Origin: Oscillospiraceae bacterium
Lineage (GTDB): Bacteria > Bacillota > Clostridia > UMGS1840
DNA length: 61,264 nt
Direction of reading: 5' to 3'
NCBI GenBank assembly: GCA_015068645.1
Contig: SVKD01000006.1
Span: 1 to 61,264, forward strand
Shown: positions 51,206 through 59,964 of the stretch, one piece after another
Layout of the letters: each line of letters opens with the position of its first letter
Position numbering within the stretch: the first letter of the stretch is position 1
Position numbers and translations under genes: made by a program
Notes under the pieces: generated by a model
The model's database searches: none
Told to the model about the DNA's origin: nothing
The model's input: only the letters and a program-made list of their open reading frames with translations

Positions 51206-51700
51206 ATGGGTACTTTAATGGAACTCGGCTATGTGAATAATGTAAGAGGATTACGGGGCGAAATTAAGGTAATCCATTATTGCGACTACAAAGAATTTTT
51301 TGAAGAGCTGGATTCGGTAATTGTAAAGAATACCGAATATGAAATCGAAAGTATCAAATACTATAAGGACCAGGTTATCTTGAAACTTGTAGGGATTGAT
51401 ACTGTTGAAATGGCAGAAACCCTAAAGAATCAAAAGGTTTTTGCCGAAAAAGATGCACTGCCGCCCCTTCCTGAAGGCGTGTTTTACATTGCGGATTTAA
51501 TCGGCGTGAAGGCATACTTGGAAGACGGCAATTATGCGGGAGAAGTGAAGGAAGTGCTTCAGAACGGTCCCACCGATATTTTTGTATTAAAAAAAGAAGA
51601 CGGCGGGGAAGTGATGATTCCCAGAGTGAAAGAGTTTATTCCTTTCATTTCCGTCACTGATAAAAAAATGACCATTACGCCCATTGAAGGGCTGTTATAG
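51206..51700 (+). CDS. rimM: Ribosome maturation factor RimM
   Basis: 164 residues. ELGYVNNVRGLRGEIKVIHYCD is the N-terminal RimM motif; the C-terminal PRC-barrel has FYIADLIGVKAYLEDGNYAGEVKEVL and IPRVKEFIPFI. RimM helps assemble the 30S head by binding S19. The ATG at 51206 follows GAGGTG; an upstream in-frame start falls in the preceding hairpin. Confidence 0.95.
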   Translation: MGTLMELGYVNNVRGLRGEIKVIHYCDYKEFFEELDSVIVKNTEYEIESIKYYKDQVILKLVGIDTVEMAETLKNQKVFAEKDALPPLPEGVFYIADLIGVKAYLEDGNYAGEVKEVLQNGPTDIFVLKKEDGGEVMIPRVKEFIPFISVTDKKMTITPIEGLL

Positions 51701-51715
51701 AGGTTGGGTATTCAG

Positions 51716-52513
51716 ATGAAATTGAGTATTTTAACCATTTTTCCCGAAATGATTGAAAACTTTTTGGGAGAAAGCATAATAAAGCGTGCCAGAGATAAAG
51801 GCATCATAGACGTGCAGGCGGTCAATATCCGCGATTTTTCCGAGGATAAGCATAATCGTGTGGACGATTATCCCTTTGGCGGAGATTTGGGAATGCTCTT
51901 TAAACACGAACCAATCATTCGTGCTTATGACAGCTTAACCAAAGAGGGAGAAGAAAAACCTTTCTGCATTATGATGTCTCCCAAAGGGATTCCCTTCACC
52001 CAAAAAGTGGCTAACGAACTGGCGAAAAAAGAGAATATTTGCATTATTTGCGGTCACTATGAGGGCATTGACGAGCGGGTCAATGAAACCATCTGTGACT
52101 TGGAATTATCCTTAGGCGATTTTGTGTTAACCGGCGGAGAACTGGCGGCGGCAGTGATGTCTGACGCGATTTTACGGTTGGTTCCAGGGGTACTTGCAGA
52201 GGATGATTCCTCACTACAGGAAACCCATCAGGGAGAACTGTTGGAATATCCTCAGTATACCCGTCCTGCAGAAACTAAGTACGGAAAAGTGCCTGATGTG
52301 CTGTTATCAGGTCACCATAAAAACATTTCAAAATACCGTAGAGAACAAAGCCTGATGGCAACCTTAGCCAAACGAGAAGATTTGTTTTTGCAGACTGAAT
52401 TTACCAAAGAAGATATTACATATTTAAACCATATCAAAACGATATTAGAAGAAGGAATCAAACAATATGATTACAACCAAACAAAGAGCACAGTTAAGAA
52501 GTCTGGCAAATGA
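51716..52513 (+). CDS. trmD: tRNA (guanine-N1-)-methyltransferase TrmD
   Basis: 265 residues. LSILTIFPEMIENF, DDYPFGGDLGML, ICGHYEGIDERV and the trefoil-knot segment SLGDFVLTGGELAAAVM are diagnostic; it methylates G37 of tRNAs using SAM. The last 47 bp overlap the next gene in another frame, giving a basic C-terminal tail. rplS, which usually follows, is absent here. Confidence 0.97.
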   Translation: MKLSILTIFPEMIENFLGESIIKRARDKGIIDVQAVNIRDFSEDKHNRVDDYPFGGDLGMLFKHEPIIRAYDSLTKEGEEKPFCIMMSPKGIPFTQKVANELAKKENICIICGHYEGIDERVNETICDLELSLGDFVLTGGELAAAVMSDAILRLVPGVLAEDDSSLQETHQGELLEYPQYTRPAETKYGKVPDVLLSGHHKNISKYRREQSLMATLAKREDLFLQTEFTKEDITYLNHIKTILEEGIKQYDYNQTKSTVKKSGK

Positions 52514-52763
52514 TTTGCCTGCACTCTATCAGATTGGAAAAAACGGAATTACCGCTGAATTTTTGGCGCAGATGGAAGAAGCTTTAGAAGCAAAAGAGCT
52601 GATTAAAGTTTCTGTTTTAAAAAACTCTTTTTATACCACTAAAGAAGCTATGGCAGAATTATGTGAAGAACTTGGCTGCGAAGCGGTGTCTGCCGTTGGC
52701 TCCAAAGTGGTGATTTATCGCCGTTCTTCCAATCCGGATAAAGTGAAAATTGAACTGAAATAA
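52467..52763 (+). CDS. CRM-domain RNA-binding protein, YhbY/YqeI-like
   Basis: 98 residues. TTKQRAQLRSLANDLPALYQIGKNGITAEFLAQMEEALEAKELIKV is the CRM (YhbY) domain with its GxxG-like IGKNG loop; VGSKVVIYRRS near the end is typical. These proteins bind pre-50S particles. In Firmicutes the gene (yqeI) commonly precedes nadD-yqeK, as here. AGAAGGAA inside trmD serves as its ribosome binding site. Confidence 0.93.
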   Translation: MITTKQRAQLRSLANDLPALYQIGKNGITAEFLAQMEEALEAKELIKVSVLKNSFYTTKEAMAELCEELGCEAVSAVGSKVVIYRRSSNPDKVKIELK

Positions 52764-52775
52764 GTGAGTGATCCT

Positions 52776-53939
52776 ATGAAAATCGGGGTATTTGGCGGTA
52801 CCTTTGACCCTGTTCATCAGGGCCATATTGAGCTTTGCAAAACGGCAATTGATGCACTCGGATTAGATTTGCTTTATGTGATGCCAAACGGAAATCCCCC
52901 TCATAAAGAGGACAGAACCGACGGGATTGACCGTTTAAATATGGTAAAAATTGCATTTTCTGATATCGATAAGGTGAAAATTTCTGATTACGAAATCAGA
53001 AAAGAAGCTCATTCTTATACCTATGAAACGCTGACGGATTTTAAAAAGGAACATCCCGACGACGAGATTTATTTCTTGATGGGGATGGATAATTTAGATT
53101 ATTTTCCCAAGTGGAAGCATCCGGAAGTGATTTGTACTTTAGCGAAATTGGTGTTCTTTGGCAGAGCAGGATTTGAGAAGACCCAAGAAGGCGCCAAAGC
53201 GATTTCGGAACTTTTTGGCGTAAAACCTATTCTCATTGCTTTTGATTGGGATATATCCTCCACCGAAATCCGCAAGGAATTGGAGCAGGGCACCTACATT
53301 TTTCATAAGCTTCCCTTCTTGGTGTATCAGTATATTATCCGAAAAGGATTATACGGCTGCCAAAGTGTGGGAGAATATGATTCCTACGAGGAAGACTTAA
53401 AAAATTATATCGAAGAAAAACGCTTTCTTCACAGTATCGGCGTTGCGGTGACGGCGTACCGTATGGCAATCCGATATGATGAAGACCCGAAACAAGCGTA
53501 TTTTGCAGGGTTACTTCACGATATTGCAAAGCGGATGCCACTTGATAAACAATTGGACCTTTGCAAAAAAATTGAGCTTCATCCTGATGAAGTGGCATAT
53601 CCTAAAATGTTGCACGCTCCTGCAGGGGCAGGGTTTGTGAAAAAGAAATACAATATCAAAGAAAAAAAGCTGTTGTCAGGGATTCGGTATCACACCATGG
53701 GTCACAAAGATATGACCACCTTCGACAAGCTGATTTATATGGCAGATTATATTGAGCCGTGCCGTAATTTTTCGGGGGTGGAAGAATTAAGAGAAGCCAC
53801 TTTTTCCAATCTGAATACGGCAATCATCAAAGGAATTGATACCACCATTTTATCTTTGGTGGAAGAACATTTAAAAATATCTCCTGTGCTGTTGGAAGTG
53901 CGAAACGACCTGCTGGAACGGGAGCAGAAAGGACGCTAA
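52776..53939 (+). CDS. Fusion of nicotinate-nucleotide adenylyltransferase NadD and HD hydrolase YqeK
   Basis: 387 residues joining two proteins usually encoded by adjacent genes. Residues of about 1-195 are NadD: GVFGGTFDPVHQGHIEL with the HxGH motif, PNGNPPHK and SSTEIR; it makes nicotinate adenine dinucleotide in NAD synthesis. Residues of about 205-387 are a YqeK-type HD domain: FLHSIGVAVTAYRMA, AGLLHDIAKRM with the HD metal pair, RYHTMGHKDMTTFDKLIYMADYIEP; YqeK hydrolyses diadenosine tetraphosphate. No stop or frameshift separates the domains. The ATG at 52776 is preferred to the GTG at 52764. Confidence 0.93.
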   Translation: MKIGVFGGTFDPVHQGHIELCKTAIDALGLDLLYVMPNGNPPHKEDRTDGIDRLNMVKIAFSDIDKVKISDYEIRKEAHSYTYETLTDFKKEHPDDEIYFLMGMDNLDYFPKWKHPEVICTLAKLVFFGRAGFEKTQEGAKAISELFGVKPILIAFDWDISSTEIRKELEQGTYIFHKLPFLVYQYIIRKGLYGCQSVGEYDSYEEDLKNYIEEKRFLHSIGVAVTAYRMAIRYDEDPKQAYFAGLLHDIAKRMPLDKQLDLCKKIELHPDEVAYPKMLHAPAGAGFVKKKYNIKEKKLLSGIRYHTMGHKDMTTFDKLIYMADYIEPCRNFSGVEELREATFSNLNTAIIKGIDTTILSLVEEHLKISPVLLEVRNDLLEREQKGR

Positions 53940-53941
53940 TT

Positions 53942-54289
53942 ATGGAAGCATTAGAAAAAGCGATATTTTTAGCAAATGTGTTAGACAATAAGAAAGCAGA
54001 GGACGTTACTGTGTTAAAAGTGGCAGAATCTTCGTCTGTGTGGGAGTATTTTGTTATCGCATCAGGTACTTCCAATACCCACATCAAAGCCTTGGCAGGT
54101 GAAGTGGAAGAAAAAATGAAAGACATTGAAGCACCCCTTCACATTGAAGGTTATGTGTCTGCAGAATGGGTGCTGATGGATTATAACGATGTGAACGTAA
54201 ACATCTTCCAGAAAGATTCCAGAATGTTTTACAGTTTGGAACGTCTGTGGCAGGATGCCGAACAGATTACTTGGAAAGAGGAGGAATAA
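53942..54289 (+). CDS. rsfS: Ribosome silencing factor RsfS
   Basis: 115 residues. KAEDVTVLKVAESSSVWEYFVIASGTSNTHIKALAGEVE is the RsfS (YqeL/YbeB) core, and DYNDVNVNIFQKDSRMFYSLERLW its C-terminal block. It binds L14 and blocks subunit joining in poor nutrient conditions. It follows the nadD-yqeK fusion by 2 bp, the standard order. Confidence 0.97.
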   Translation: MEALEKAIFLANVLDNKKAEDVTVLKVAESSSVWEYFVIASGTSNTHIKALAGEVEEKMKDIEAPLHIEGYVSAEWVLMDYNDVNVNIFQKDSRMFYSLERLWQDAEQITWKEEE

Positions 54290-54292
54290 GTG

Positions 54293-56689
54293 ATGTACAA
54301 CTTTACCGAAATCGAACAAAAATGGCAAAAAATCTGGGACGATAACCAGACCTTTAAAGCAACCAACGATTTTACCAAGCCCAAATTTATGGCATTGGTA
54401 GAATTTCCATATCCCTCCGGTCAGGGTTTGCACGTAGGACATCCCCGTTCTTACACCGCATTGGATATTGTTGCTCGTAAAAAAAGACTGGATGGCTACA
54501 ATGTGCTTTATCCTATGGGATGGGACGCGTTTGGTCTGCCCACCGAAAACTTTGCCATCAAAAATAAAATTCATCCCAAAACTGTTACCAAAAATAACAT
54601 CGCAAACTTTAAACGTCAGTTGAAATCCTTGGGCTTTTCTTTTGACTGGTCCCGTGAAATCGACACCACTGACCCCAATTACTACAAATGGACTCAGTGG
54701 ATTTTCCTGCAGTTATTCAAAAAAGGTTTGGCATACAAAAAGGAAATGGCTGTAAACTGGTGTACTTCCTGTAAAGTTGTATTGGCAAACGAAGAAGTGG
54801 TGCAGGGCGCTTGTGAACGTTGCGGCAGCGAAGTTGTTCGTAAAGTAAAATCCCAGTGGATGTTGAAAATCACCGAGTATGCACAGCGTTTAATTGACGA
54901 TTTAGACGAAGTGGATTACATCGATAGAGTCAAAGCTCAGCAGAAAAACTGGATTGGCCGTTCCACCGGTGCAGAAGTGGATTTTGTAACCACCGCAGGT
55001 GAAAAATTAAGAGTATACACCACCCGTCCCGACACTTTATTCGGTGCTACCTATATGGTAATTTCTCCCGAACATCCCAACATTGAAAAATGGGCGGACA
55101 AACTGGAAAACTTAGATGAAATCAAAGCATACCAGGTGGAAGCTACCAAAAAATCCGACTTTGAAAGAACCGAACTTGCTAAAGATAAAACCGGCGTGGA
55201 ATTAAAAGGAATCCGTGCAATCAACCCTGTAAATCAGAAAGAAATCCCGATTTTCGTATCCGACTACGTACTGATGTCTTACGGCACCGGTGCCATCATG
55301 GCAGTACCTGCTCATGACGAAAGAGACTGGGACTTTGCAAAAGCATTTAATCTTCCCATCATTGAGGTTGTTGCAGGTGGTGATGTGCAAAACGAAGCAT
55401 ACACCGATGTGGAAGAAGGCACTATGGTGAACTCCGGTTTCTTAGATGGTTTAAGCGTTGCCGAAGCCAAAAAAGCAATTATTGAATACTTAGATAAAGA
55501 AGGATTAGGCGAATCCAAAGTCAACTATAAACTGCGTGACTGGGTATTCTCCCGTCAGCGTTACTGGGGCGAACCCATTCCGATTGTACACTGTGAAAAA
55601 TGCGGTGCAGTGGCATTGCCCGAAAGCGAACTGCCCTTACTGTTACCCGAAGTGGATAGCTACGAACCCACCGACAACGGCGAAAGCCCGTTAGCCAATA
55701 TGACCGACTGGGTGAACACCACTTGTCCTTGCTGTGGTGGTCCTGCAAAAAGAGAAACCGATACCATGCCTCAGTGGGCAGGTTCTTCCTGGTATTTCCT
55801 GCGTTATATGGATCCCCATAACGACGATGCATTAGCATCCAAAGAAGCATTGGAATACTGGGGTCCCGTAGACTGGTACAACGGCGGTATGGAACATACC
55901 ACCCTGCACTTACTCTACTCTCGTTTCTGGCATAAATTCTTATATGATATCGGCGTAGTTCCCACCAAAGAACCCTATGCAAAACGTACCTCTCACGGTA
56001 TGATTTTAGGGGAAAACGGCGAAAAAATGTCCAAATCCCGTGGCAACGTGGTAAATCCTGACGATATCGTAAGAGATTACGGTGCCGACACCATGCGTTT
56101 ATATGAAATGTTCATCGGTGACTTTGAAAAAGCTGCTCCCTGGAGTCAGCAGGGTATCAAGGGCTGCGTAAGATTCTTAGAAAGAGTACACGCACTCCTC
56201 ACTATGATTCAGGAAACCTCCACCGGCAAACTGGAAAAAGAAATTCATAAGACCATCAAAAAAGTGTCTTCCGATATCGAATCCTTAAAATTCAACACCG
56301 GTATCGCAAGTTTGATGAGCTTGTTAAATGCCATCTATGATAATCGCGGTTTAACCAAAGAAGAATTAAAAATCTTCATCACCTTGTTAAATCCCTTTGC
56401 GCCTCACTTAACCGAAGAAATGTGGGTACTCTTAGGCTTTGAAGGTATGTTAAACCAGACCGCTTGGCCCAAATACGATGAAGCAAAAACTGTGGATAAC
56501 GAATGCGAAATCGTAATCCAGTTAAACGGTAAAATCAAAGATAAATTAGTCATTGCTGCAAACCTTTCCAAAGACGAAATTGAAAAAACCGTAATGGAAT
56601 CTGATGCAGTAAAAGCAATGATTGACGGAAAAACTGTGGTAAAAACCATTGTTGTTCCGGGCAAACTTGTAAACATCGTCGTAAAATAG
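54293..56689 (+). CDS. leuS: Leucyl-tRNA synthetase
   Basis: 798 residues, normal for bacterial LeuRS. The HIGH-type motif is in [20 protein letters not shown], the editing CP1 domain spans about 220-400, zinc-like cysteines appear in [24 protein letters not shown], and KMSKSRGN lies near residue 585. The ATG at 54293 is 8 nt from GAGGAGG; the GTG just before it (54290) is less likely. It ends 5 bp before a long intergenic repeat that carries its terminator. Confidence 0.98.
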   Translation: MYNFTEIEQKWQKIWDDNQTFKATNDFTKPKFMALVEFPYPSGQGLHVGHPRSYTALDIVARKKRLDGYNVLYPMGWDAFGLPTENFAIKNKIHPKTVTKNNIANFKRQLKSLGFSFDWSREIDTTDPNYYKWTQWIFLQLFKKGLAYKKEMAVNWCTSCKVVLANEEVVQGACERCGSEVVRKVKSQWMLKITEYAQRLIDDLDEVDYIDRVKAQQKNWIGRSTGAEVDFVTTAGEKLRVYTTRPDTLFGATYMVISPEHPNIEKWADKLENLDEIKAYQVEATKKSDFERTELAKDKTGVELKGIRAINPVNQKEIPIFVSDYVLMSYGTGAIMAVPAHDERDWDFAKAFNLPIIEVVAGGDVQNEAYTDVEEGTMVNSGFLDGLSVAEAKKAIIEYLDKEGLGESKVNYKLRDWVFSRQRYWGEPIPIVHCEKCGAVALPESELPLLLPEVDSYEPTDNGESPLANMTDWVNTTCPCCGGPAKRETDTMPQWAGSSWYFLRYMDPHNDDALASKEALEYWGPVDWYNGGMEHTTLHLLYSRFWHKFLYDIGVVPTKEPYAKRTSHGMILGENGEKMSKSRGNVVNPDDIVRDYGADTMRLYEMFIGDFEKAAPWSQQGIKGCVRFLERVHALLTMIQETSTGKLEKEIHKTIKKVSSDIESLKFNTGIASLMSLLNAIYDNRGLTKEELKIFITLLNPFAPHLTEEMWVLLGFEGMLNQTAWPKYDEAKTVDNECEIVIQLNGKIKDKLVIAANLSKDEIEKTVMESDAVKAMIDGKTVVKTIVVPGKLVNIVVK

Positions 56690-56718
56690 GCTACGGCTTG
56701 AAAAAGAACATAGAGCGC

Positions 56719-56753
56719 AAAAGGCATAGGATTTATTTCCTATGCCTTTTTGT
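56719..56753 (+). terminator. Terminator of leuS inside the repeat
   Basis: AAAAGGCATAGG (56719-56730) pairs with CCTATGCCTTTT (56739-56750), followed by TGTTT. Confidence 0.88.
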
Positions 56754-56766
56754 TTAAGGTGAAAAT

Positions 56767-56892
56767 TTGTTGGCACAAATTTTGATTTAAAATGCCTTTT
56801 GCTATCTGCAAACTTCACCTCTCGGCGTACCGATGTACGCCTTCGGGTAACCCTTCGGTTCAGTTTGCAAATTCTATGCCCTTTTTCTGCAC
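56767..56892 (+). repeat. Covarying intergenic hairpin repeat, copy B
   Basis: Outer arms GCAAACT/AGTTTGC enclose inner hairpin GGCGTAC (56824-56830) and GTACGCC (56835-56841), followed by TTCGGG; 3' end ATTCTATGCCCTTTTTCTGCAC. Confidence 0.72.
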
Positions 56893-56908
56893 CTGACTTA
56901 ACAAAAGA

Positions 56909-56955
56909 AAAAGACGAAATCCAAGGGATTAAAAAATTTGAATTTCGTCTTTTTG
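56909..56955 (+). terminator. Second terminator-like hairpin in the composite repeat
   Basis: AAAAGACGAAAT pairs with ATTTCGTCTTTT across a loop of about 20 nt, T-rich tail. A related hairpin lies at 60279-60312. Confidence 0.65.
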
Positions 56956-57079
56956 TTTTTGGCATTGCTGTTTGTAAAATGTAGGGGACGATGCCCACAT
57001 CGTCCCGCTTATATTCCTTGCTATTTACTCTTGACAATCTTATCAAACAACGATATACTGAAATTGCCAAACAAACGAA

Positions 57080-57118
57080 AAGAAGAAAACAGTATGGATT
57101 CCATACTGTTTTCTTCTT
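57080..57118 (-). terminator. Terminator of sigF
   Basis: Perfect 18-bp inverted repeat (AAGAAGAAAACAGTATGG and its complement) with a 3-nt loop, overlapping the sigF stop codon; on the minus strand it is followed by TTTTCGTTTGTTT. Confidence 0.85.
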
Positions 57119-57839
57119 ATGAGCAGGTTAGTTTTTTTCGTAAACCCTCAATAATTTTTTTCTCAATTCTAGAGACTTGCACTTGGGAAATATTTAATTG
57201 TTTTGCCACTTCGTTTTGGGTTTTATCTTCAAAATAACGAAGTCTGATAACAGTTTGTTCCCGTTGGGGCAATTTTTGTAACAGTTCGTGCAATGCCATA
57301 TATTCCACAATTTTTTCTTCCTGATGTTCTTCGCCGGGAATCTTATCCATCAGCATTACAGAGCCGTCGTCTCCCATGGGGGCGTAGAGCGATTCGCAGG
57401 TGGGCGTGTAGGAAAGGGCGGTGACCACATCGTCTTCGGGAATTCCCGTGGCTTCAGAAATTTCTGTGATTTTAGGATCTTTGAAAAATTTGTTTTTATA
57501 GTCTTCTAAATATCGATTGATTTTATAGGAATTTTCCTTGATATATCGGGACACTTTTACCGCACCATCATCCCGGAGGAATCGTTTGATTTCTCCCATA
57601 ATCATGGGAACTGCATAGGTAGAAAATTGCACATCGTAAGAAAAATCAAATTTTTCGATGGCTTTTTGCAATCCGATACAACCAATCTGAATGGCATCGT
57701 CCGGCTCAATTCCGCGGTTTAAAAATCGTAGAGCAATTTTTTTTACCAAGCCCATATTGAGAGAAAAAAGCTGCTCCATCGCAGCAGTATCTCCCATTTT
57801 TGCCAACTTAATCAGTTCGTTGTTTTTGTCAAACAACAT
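57117..57839 (-). CDS. sigF: Forespore sigma factor SigF
   Basis: 240 residues of the SigB/SigF/SigG group. Region 2 has NMGLVKKIALRFLNRGIEPDDAIQIGCIGLQKAIEKFD and FSTYAVPMIMGEIKRFLRDDG; region 3 has PKITEISEATGIPEDDV; region 4 has LPQREQTVIRLRYFEDKTQNEVAKQLNISQVQVSRIEKKI. Position after spoIIAA and spoIIAB identifies it as SigF, the first forespore sigma factor, not SigG. GAGGTG precedes the ATG at 57839. It is held inactive by SpoIIAB until engulfment begins. Confidence 0.95.
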   Translation of the reverse strand: MLFDKNNELIKLAKMGDTAAMEQLFSLNMGLVKKIALRFLNRGIEPDDAIQIGCIGLQKAIEKFDFSYDVQFSTYAVPMIMGEIKRFLRDDGAVKVSRYIKENSYKINRYLEDYKNKFFKDPKITEISEATGIPEDDVVTALSYTPTCESLYAPMGDDGSVMLMDKIPGEEHQEEKIVEYMALHELLQKLPQREQTVIRLRYFEDKTQNEVAKQLNISQVQVSRIEKKIIEGLRKKLTCS

Positions 57840-57873
57840 AGCACACCTCGTCTTCTTAGCAGGTTTTCTGTTG

Positions 57874-58311
57874 TTATGTATGGTTGGGGTGAAGCCGTTT
57901 TTTCATAAAAATACGGGTACCTTTTCTCGGTGCCGAGTCCACTTCCAAAATATCCATAAAGGATTCCATTACGGTGAATCCCATTCCCGAGCGTTCTTCT
58001 TCAGTTTTGGTGGTGAAAAGGGGTTCTCTCGCTTTTTCGATATCGGGGATTCCTTTTCCCGAGTCGGTTACAGTGATTTCCACGCTGTAATCGGAAAAAA
58101 GACGCATCTCCAGCGTGATAACGCCAACTGTTTTATCATATCCGTGGATGACTGCATTGGAAACTGCTTCCGAAACAGAAGTTTTTACTTCCACAAGCTC
58201 TGAAACAGTGGGGTCTAACGGAGAAATGAATGCTGCAGCTGTAATACGTGCAAAGCCTTCGTTTTCCGATTTGGATAAAAACATCAATCGCATTTCATTT
58301 AGAATTTCCAT
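57874..58311 (-). CDS. spoIIAB: Anti-sigma F factor / kinase SpoIIAB
   Basis: 145 residues, GHKL ATPase fold. The N box is EAVSNAVIHGYD with Asn52, the G1 box VTDSGKGIPD, and GMGFTVMESFMD the last nucleotide-binding segment. It binds SigF and phosphorylates SpoIIAA. The ATG at 58311 is preferred; the upstream TTG (58320) is only 2 nt from AAGGAG. It overlaps spoIIAA by 13 bp. Confidence 0.95.
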   Translation of the reverse strand: MEILNEMRLMFLSKSENEGFARITAAAFISPLDPTVSELVEVKTSVSEAVSNAVIHGYDKTVGVITLEMRLFSDYSVEITVTDSGKGIPDIEKAREPLFTTKTEEERSGMGFTVMESFMDILEVDSAPRKGTRIFMKKRLHPNHT

Positions 58312-58640
58312 AGTTTGCAAAGCTCCTTTCCGTGGGAGAGAATGGTAACCAGTTCTTGCATATTTGCCATGGTAAATATTCTTTGGTAACGTTGGTTGGT
58401 GGTATATATATAAGTACGGGCATCAAAAACGGAGGCAAGCTTGTAGCCATAGGCAACAAAACTGATGCCGGAGCTGTCCATAAAGTCAAGACCTTCTAAG
58501 TTGAAAATGATTCGTCGGTAGTTTTTCTCCGACAGTTTTAAAGCAAGTTGTTCCCGCATGCCAATACTGTTATGATGATCAAGTTCTCCCCGAAGCAGTA
58601 TCATTAGAGTGTCGTTTTGTTCTTCAAAGAAAATTTCCAT
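58299..58640 (-). CDS. spoIIAA: Anti-sigma F factor antagonist SpoIIAA
   Basis: 113-residue STAS-domain protein. LDFMDSSGISFV holds the Ser-Ser pair (56-57) in which one serine is phosphorylated by SpoIIAB; unphosphorylated SpoIIAA frees SigF. The second ATG (58640) has the proper distance from GAGGA; the first (58646) abuts it. First gene of the spoIIA operon. Confidence 0.94.
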   Translation of the reverse strand: MEIFFEEQNDTLMILLRGELDHHNSIGMREQLALKLSEKNYRRIIFNLEGLDFMDSSGISFVAYGYKLASVFDARTYIYTTNQRYQRIFTMANMQELVTILSHGKELCKLWKF

Positions 58641-58670
58641 ATTCATTCCTCATTTTTGTCAGTTTTTCTT

Positions 58671-58676
58671 ATTGTA
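58671..58676 (-). promoter_or_regulatory. Possible -10 element of the spoIIA operon
   Basis: TACAAT on the minus strand, 30 nt before spoIIAA, without a good -35 at the usual distance, as is common at Spo0A-activated promoters. No clear SigH motif was recognised. Confidence 0.4.
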
Positions 58677-58729
58677 GCATAGCCCCTATGAAAAGTCCGT
58701 TGTAATTTGTCGTGAGAGTGAAAAAATCG

Positions 58730-58736
58730 TTCGACA
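58730..58736 (-). promoter_or_regulatory. Spo0A box upstream of spoIIAA
   Basis: TGTCGAA on the minus strand, an exact match to the Spo0A-binding heptamer, about 90 nt upstream of spoIIAA. A weaker TGTCGTG lies on the other strand at 58708-58714. spoIIA is a known direct target of Spo0A. Confidence 0.65.
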
Positions 58737-58762
58737 AAATGATTTGTTTTTTGAAAAAGCGG

Positions 58763-58791
58763 TTGATTTTTTTGAGAGACTGTGTTATCAT
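58763..58791 (+). promoter_or_regulatory. SigA-type promoter of the dUTPase gene
   Basis: TTGATT (58763-58768), 17 bp, TATCAT (58786-58791), 33 nt upstream of the start. Confidence 0.65.
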
Positions 58792-58823
58792 ATAGAAGAT
58801 TGATTGCAAAGGAGTATGTTATC

Positions 58824-59312
58824 ATGAAACAAAGAGGCTTTGAAGTTGCCAAGGATTTTTTAGAACGGGATATTAAACTTCCCGAGCGTTCTACGAAAAA
58901 CAGCGCAGGTTATGATTTTTTTGCTATCGAAGATACCGTGATTCCGTCTTATTATGCTCAGCTATTGGAAAAAGTGGTATCCAAAGAACCCATTAAACCC
59001 ACGTTGGTAAAAACCGGAATCAAAGCGTATATGGGCGAGGATGAAGTGTTATCCATCTACAATCGTTCTTCCAATCCCGGTAAAAAAGGCTTGATTTTAG
59101 CAAATTCCGTTGGGATTATTGATAGTGATTATTATTCCAATCCGGATAATGACGGTCATATCATGTTTGCTTTTTACAATTTTATGCCTTTTGCCATTAC
59201 CATTAAAAAAGGCGATAAAATCGGGCAGGGGATTTTCACCAAATTTTTAAAAGCGGATGACGATAACGCTCAAGGTGACCGTACCGGTGGCTTCGGTAGT
59301 ACCGGTAAATAA
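58824..59312 (+). CDS. dut: dUTP diphosphatase
   Basis: 162 residues of the trimeric dUTPase fold. Motif 1 NSAGYDFFAIED, motifs 2-3 IYNRSSNPGKKGLILANSVGIID, motif 4 region KKGDKIGQGIF and motif 5 DRTGGFGSTG are all present. An insertion of about 20 residues between motifs 1 and 2 makes it slightly longer than E. coli Dut. It hydrolyses dUTP to dUMP, keeping uracil out of DNA. The ATG at 58824 follows AAGGAG. Confidence 0.9.
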   Translation: MKQRGFEVAKDFLERDIKLPERSTKNSAGYDFFAIEDTVIPSYYAQLLEKVVSKEPIKPTLVKTGIKAYMGEDEVLSIYNRSSNPGKKGLILANSVGIIDSDYYSNPDNDGHIMFAFYNFMPFAITIKKGDKIGQGIFTKFLKADDDNAQGDRTGGFGSTGK

Positions 59313-59328
59313 AAAAAGGAGTAAAAAA

Positions 59329-59937
59329 ATGAAAAAAATTTGTTTAGTACTGTTGGCAACTATGCTTGTATTAACAGGCTGCAGCCAGACATCAGAACAA
59401 GAAACTACGCAACAGACAACACAATCAACACAAACCACACAAACCAAAGGAGATGCTGATATGAAAGCAATTGTTACTATGAAAACCGTTACCGTGGATA
59501 AAACTGATGCGCAAAAACCTATTGTGACCATCGAAATGGAATCCGGCGGTATCATCAAAGCAGAATTATACCCTGATGTAGCCCCCATCACCGTGGAAAA
59601 CTTTATTTCCTTAATTGAAAAAGGATTTTACAATGGTTTAACTTTCCACAGAAATATTCCCGGTTTTGTAATTCAGGGCGGATGTCCTCAGGGTACCGGT
59701 ACCGGTGGCCCCGGTTACACCATCAAAGGAGAATTCTCCTCTAACGGCGTAGAAAACAACTTAAAACATACCCGTGGTGTGCTTTCCATGGCAAGAGCTA
59801 TGGATCCCGATTCTGCAGGCAGCCAGTTCTTCATTATGCATGCAGATGCACCTCATCTGGATGGGGATTATGCGGCATTCGGTATGGTAACTGAAGGTAT
59901 GGATTATGTAGATTCCATCGCAACCTCCGGTATGTAA
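59329..59937 (+). CDS. Cyclophilin-type peptidyl-prolyl isomerase lipoprotein with short C-terminus
   Basis: 202 residues. Lipoprotein signal peptide with lipobox LTGC, a Thr/Gln-rich linker (about 25-50), then a cyclophilin domain: APITVENFISLIEKGFYNGLTFHRNIPGFVIQGG holds the catalytic Arg, followed by GSQFFIMHADAPHLDGDYAAFGMVTEGMDYVDSIA. The protein ends SIATSGM, without the last 20 or so residues (final beta strand) usual in the family. The stop lies 3 bp before a long intergenic repeat. It would fold exported proteins outside the membrane. The ATG at 59329 follows AAGGAG. Confidence 0.88.
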   Translation: MKKICLVLLATMLVLTGCSQTSEQETTQQTTQSTQTTQTKGDADMKAIVTMKTVTVDKTDAQKPIVTIEMESGGIIKAELYPDVAPITVENFISLIEKGFYNGLTFHRNIPGFVIQGGCPQGTGTGGPGYTIKGEFSSNGVENNLKHTRGVLSMARAMDPDSAGSQFFIMHADAPHLDGDYAAFGMVTEGMDYVDSIATSGM

Positions 59938-59964
59938 TAAGGCTTGTAAAAGAATCCAGAACGC

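Larger units (their letters stand above)
56695..57008 (+). repeat. Long composite intergenic repeat, copy 1 (after leuS)
   Basis: Starts GGCTTGAAAAAGAA, holds a terminator (56719-56753), the shared GGTGAAAATTTGTTGGCAC segment, hairpin repeat copy B, a second terminator-like hairpin and a TGTAGGGG palindrome. The same modules in the same order occur at 59941-60357 after the cyclophilin gene. No ORF is supported here. Confidence 0.78.

Noticed and set aside
57117-57839. SigG or SigB
   Set aside because: The adjacent spoIIAA and spoIIAB genes define the SigF operon; SigG is encoded elsewhere, typically near spoIIGA-sigE.
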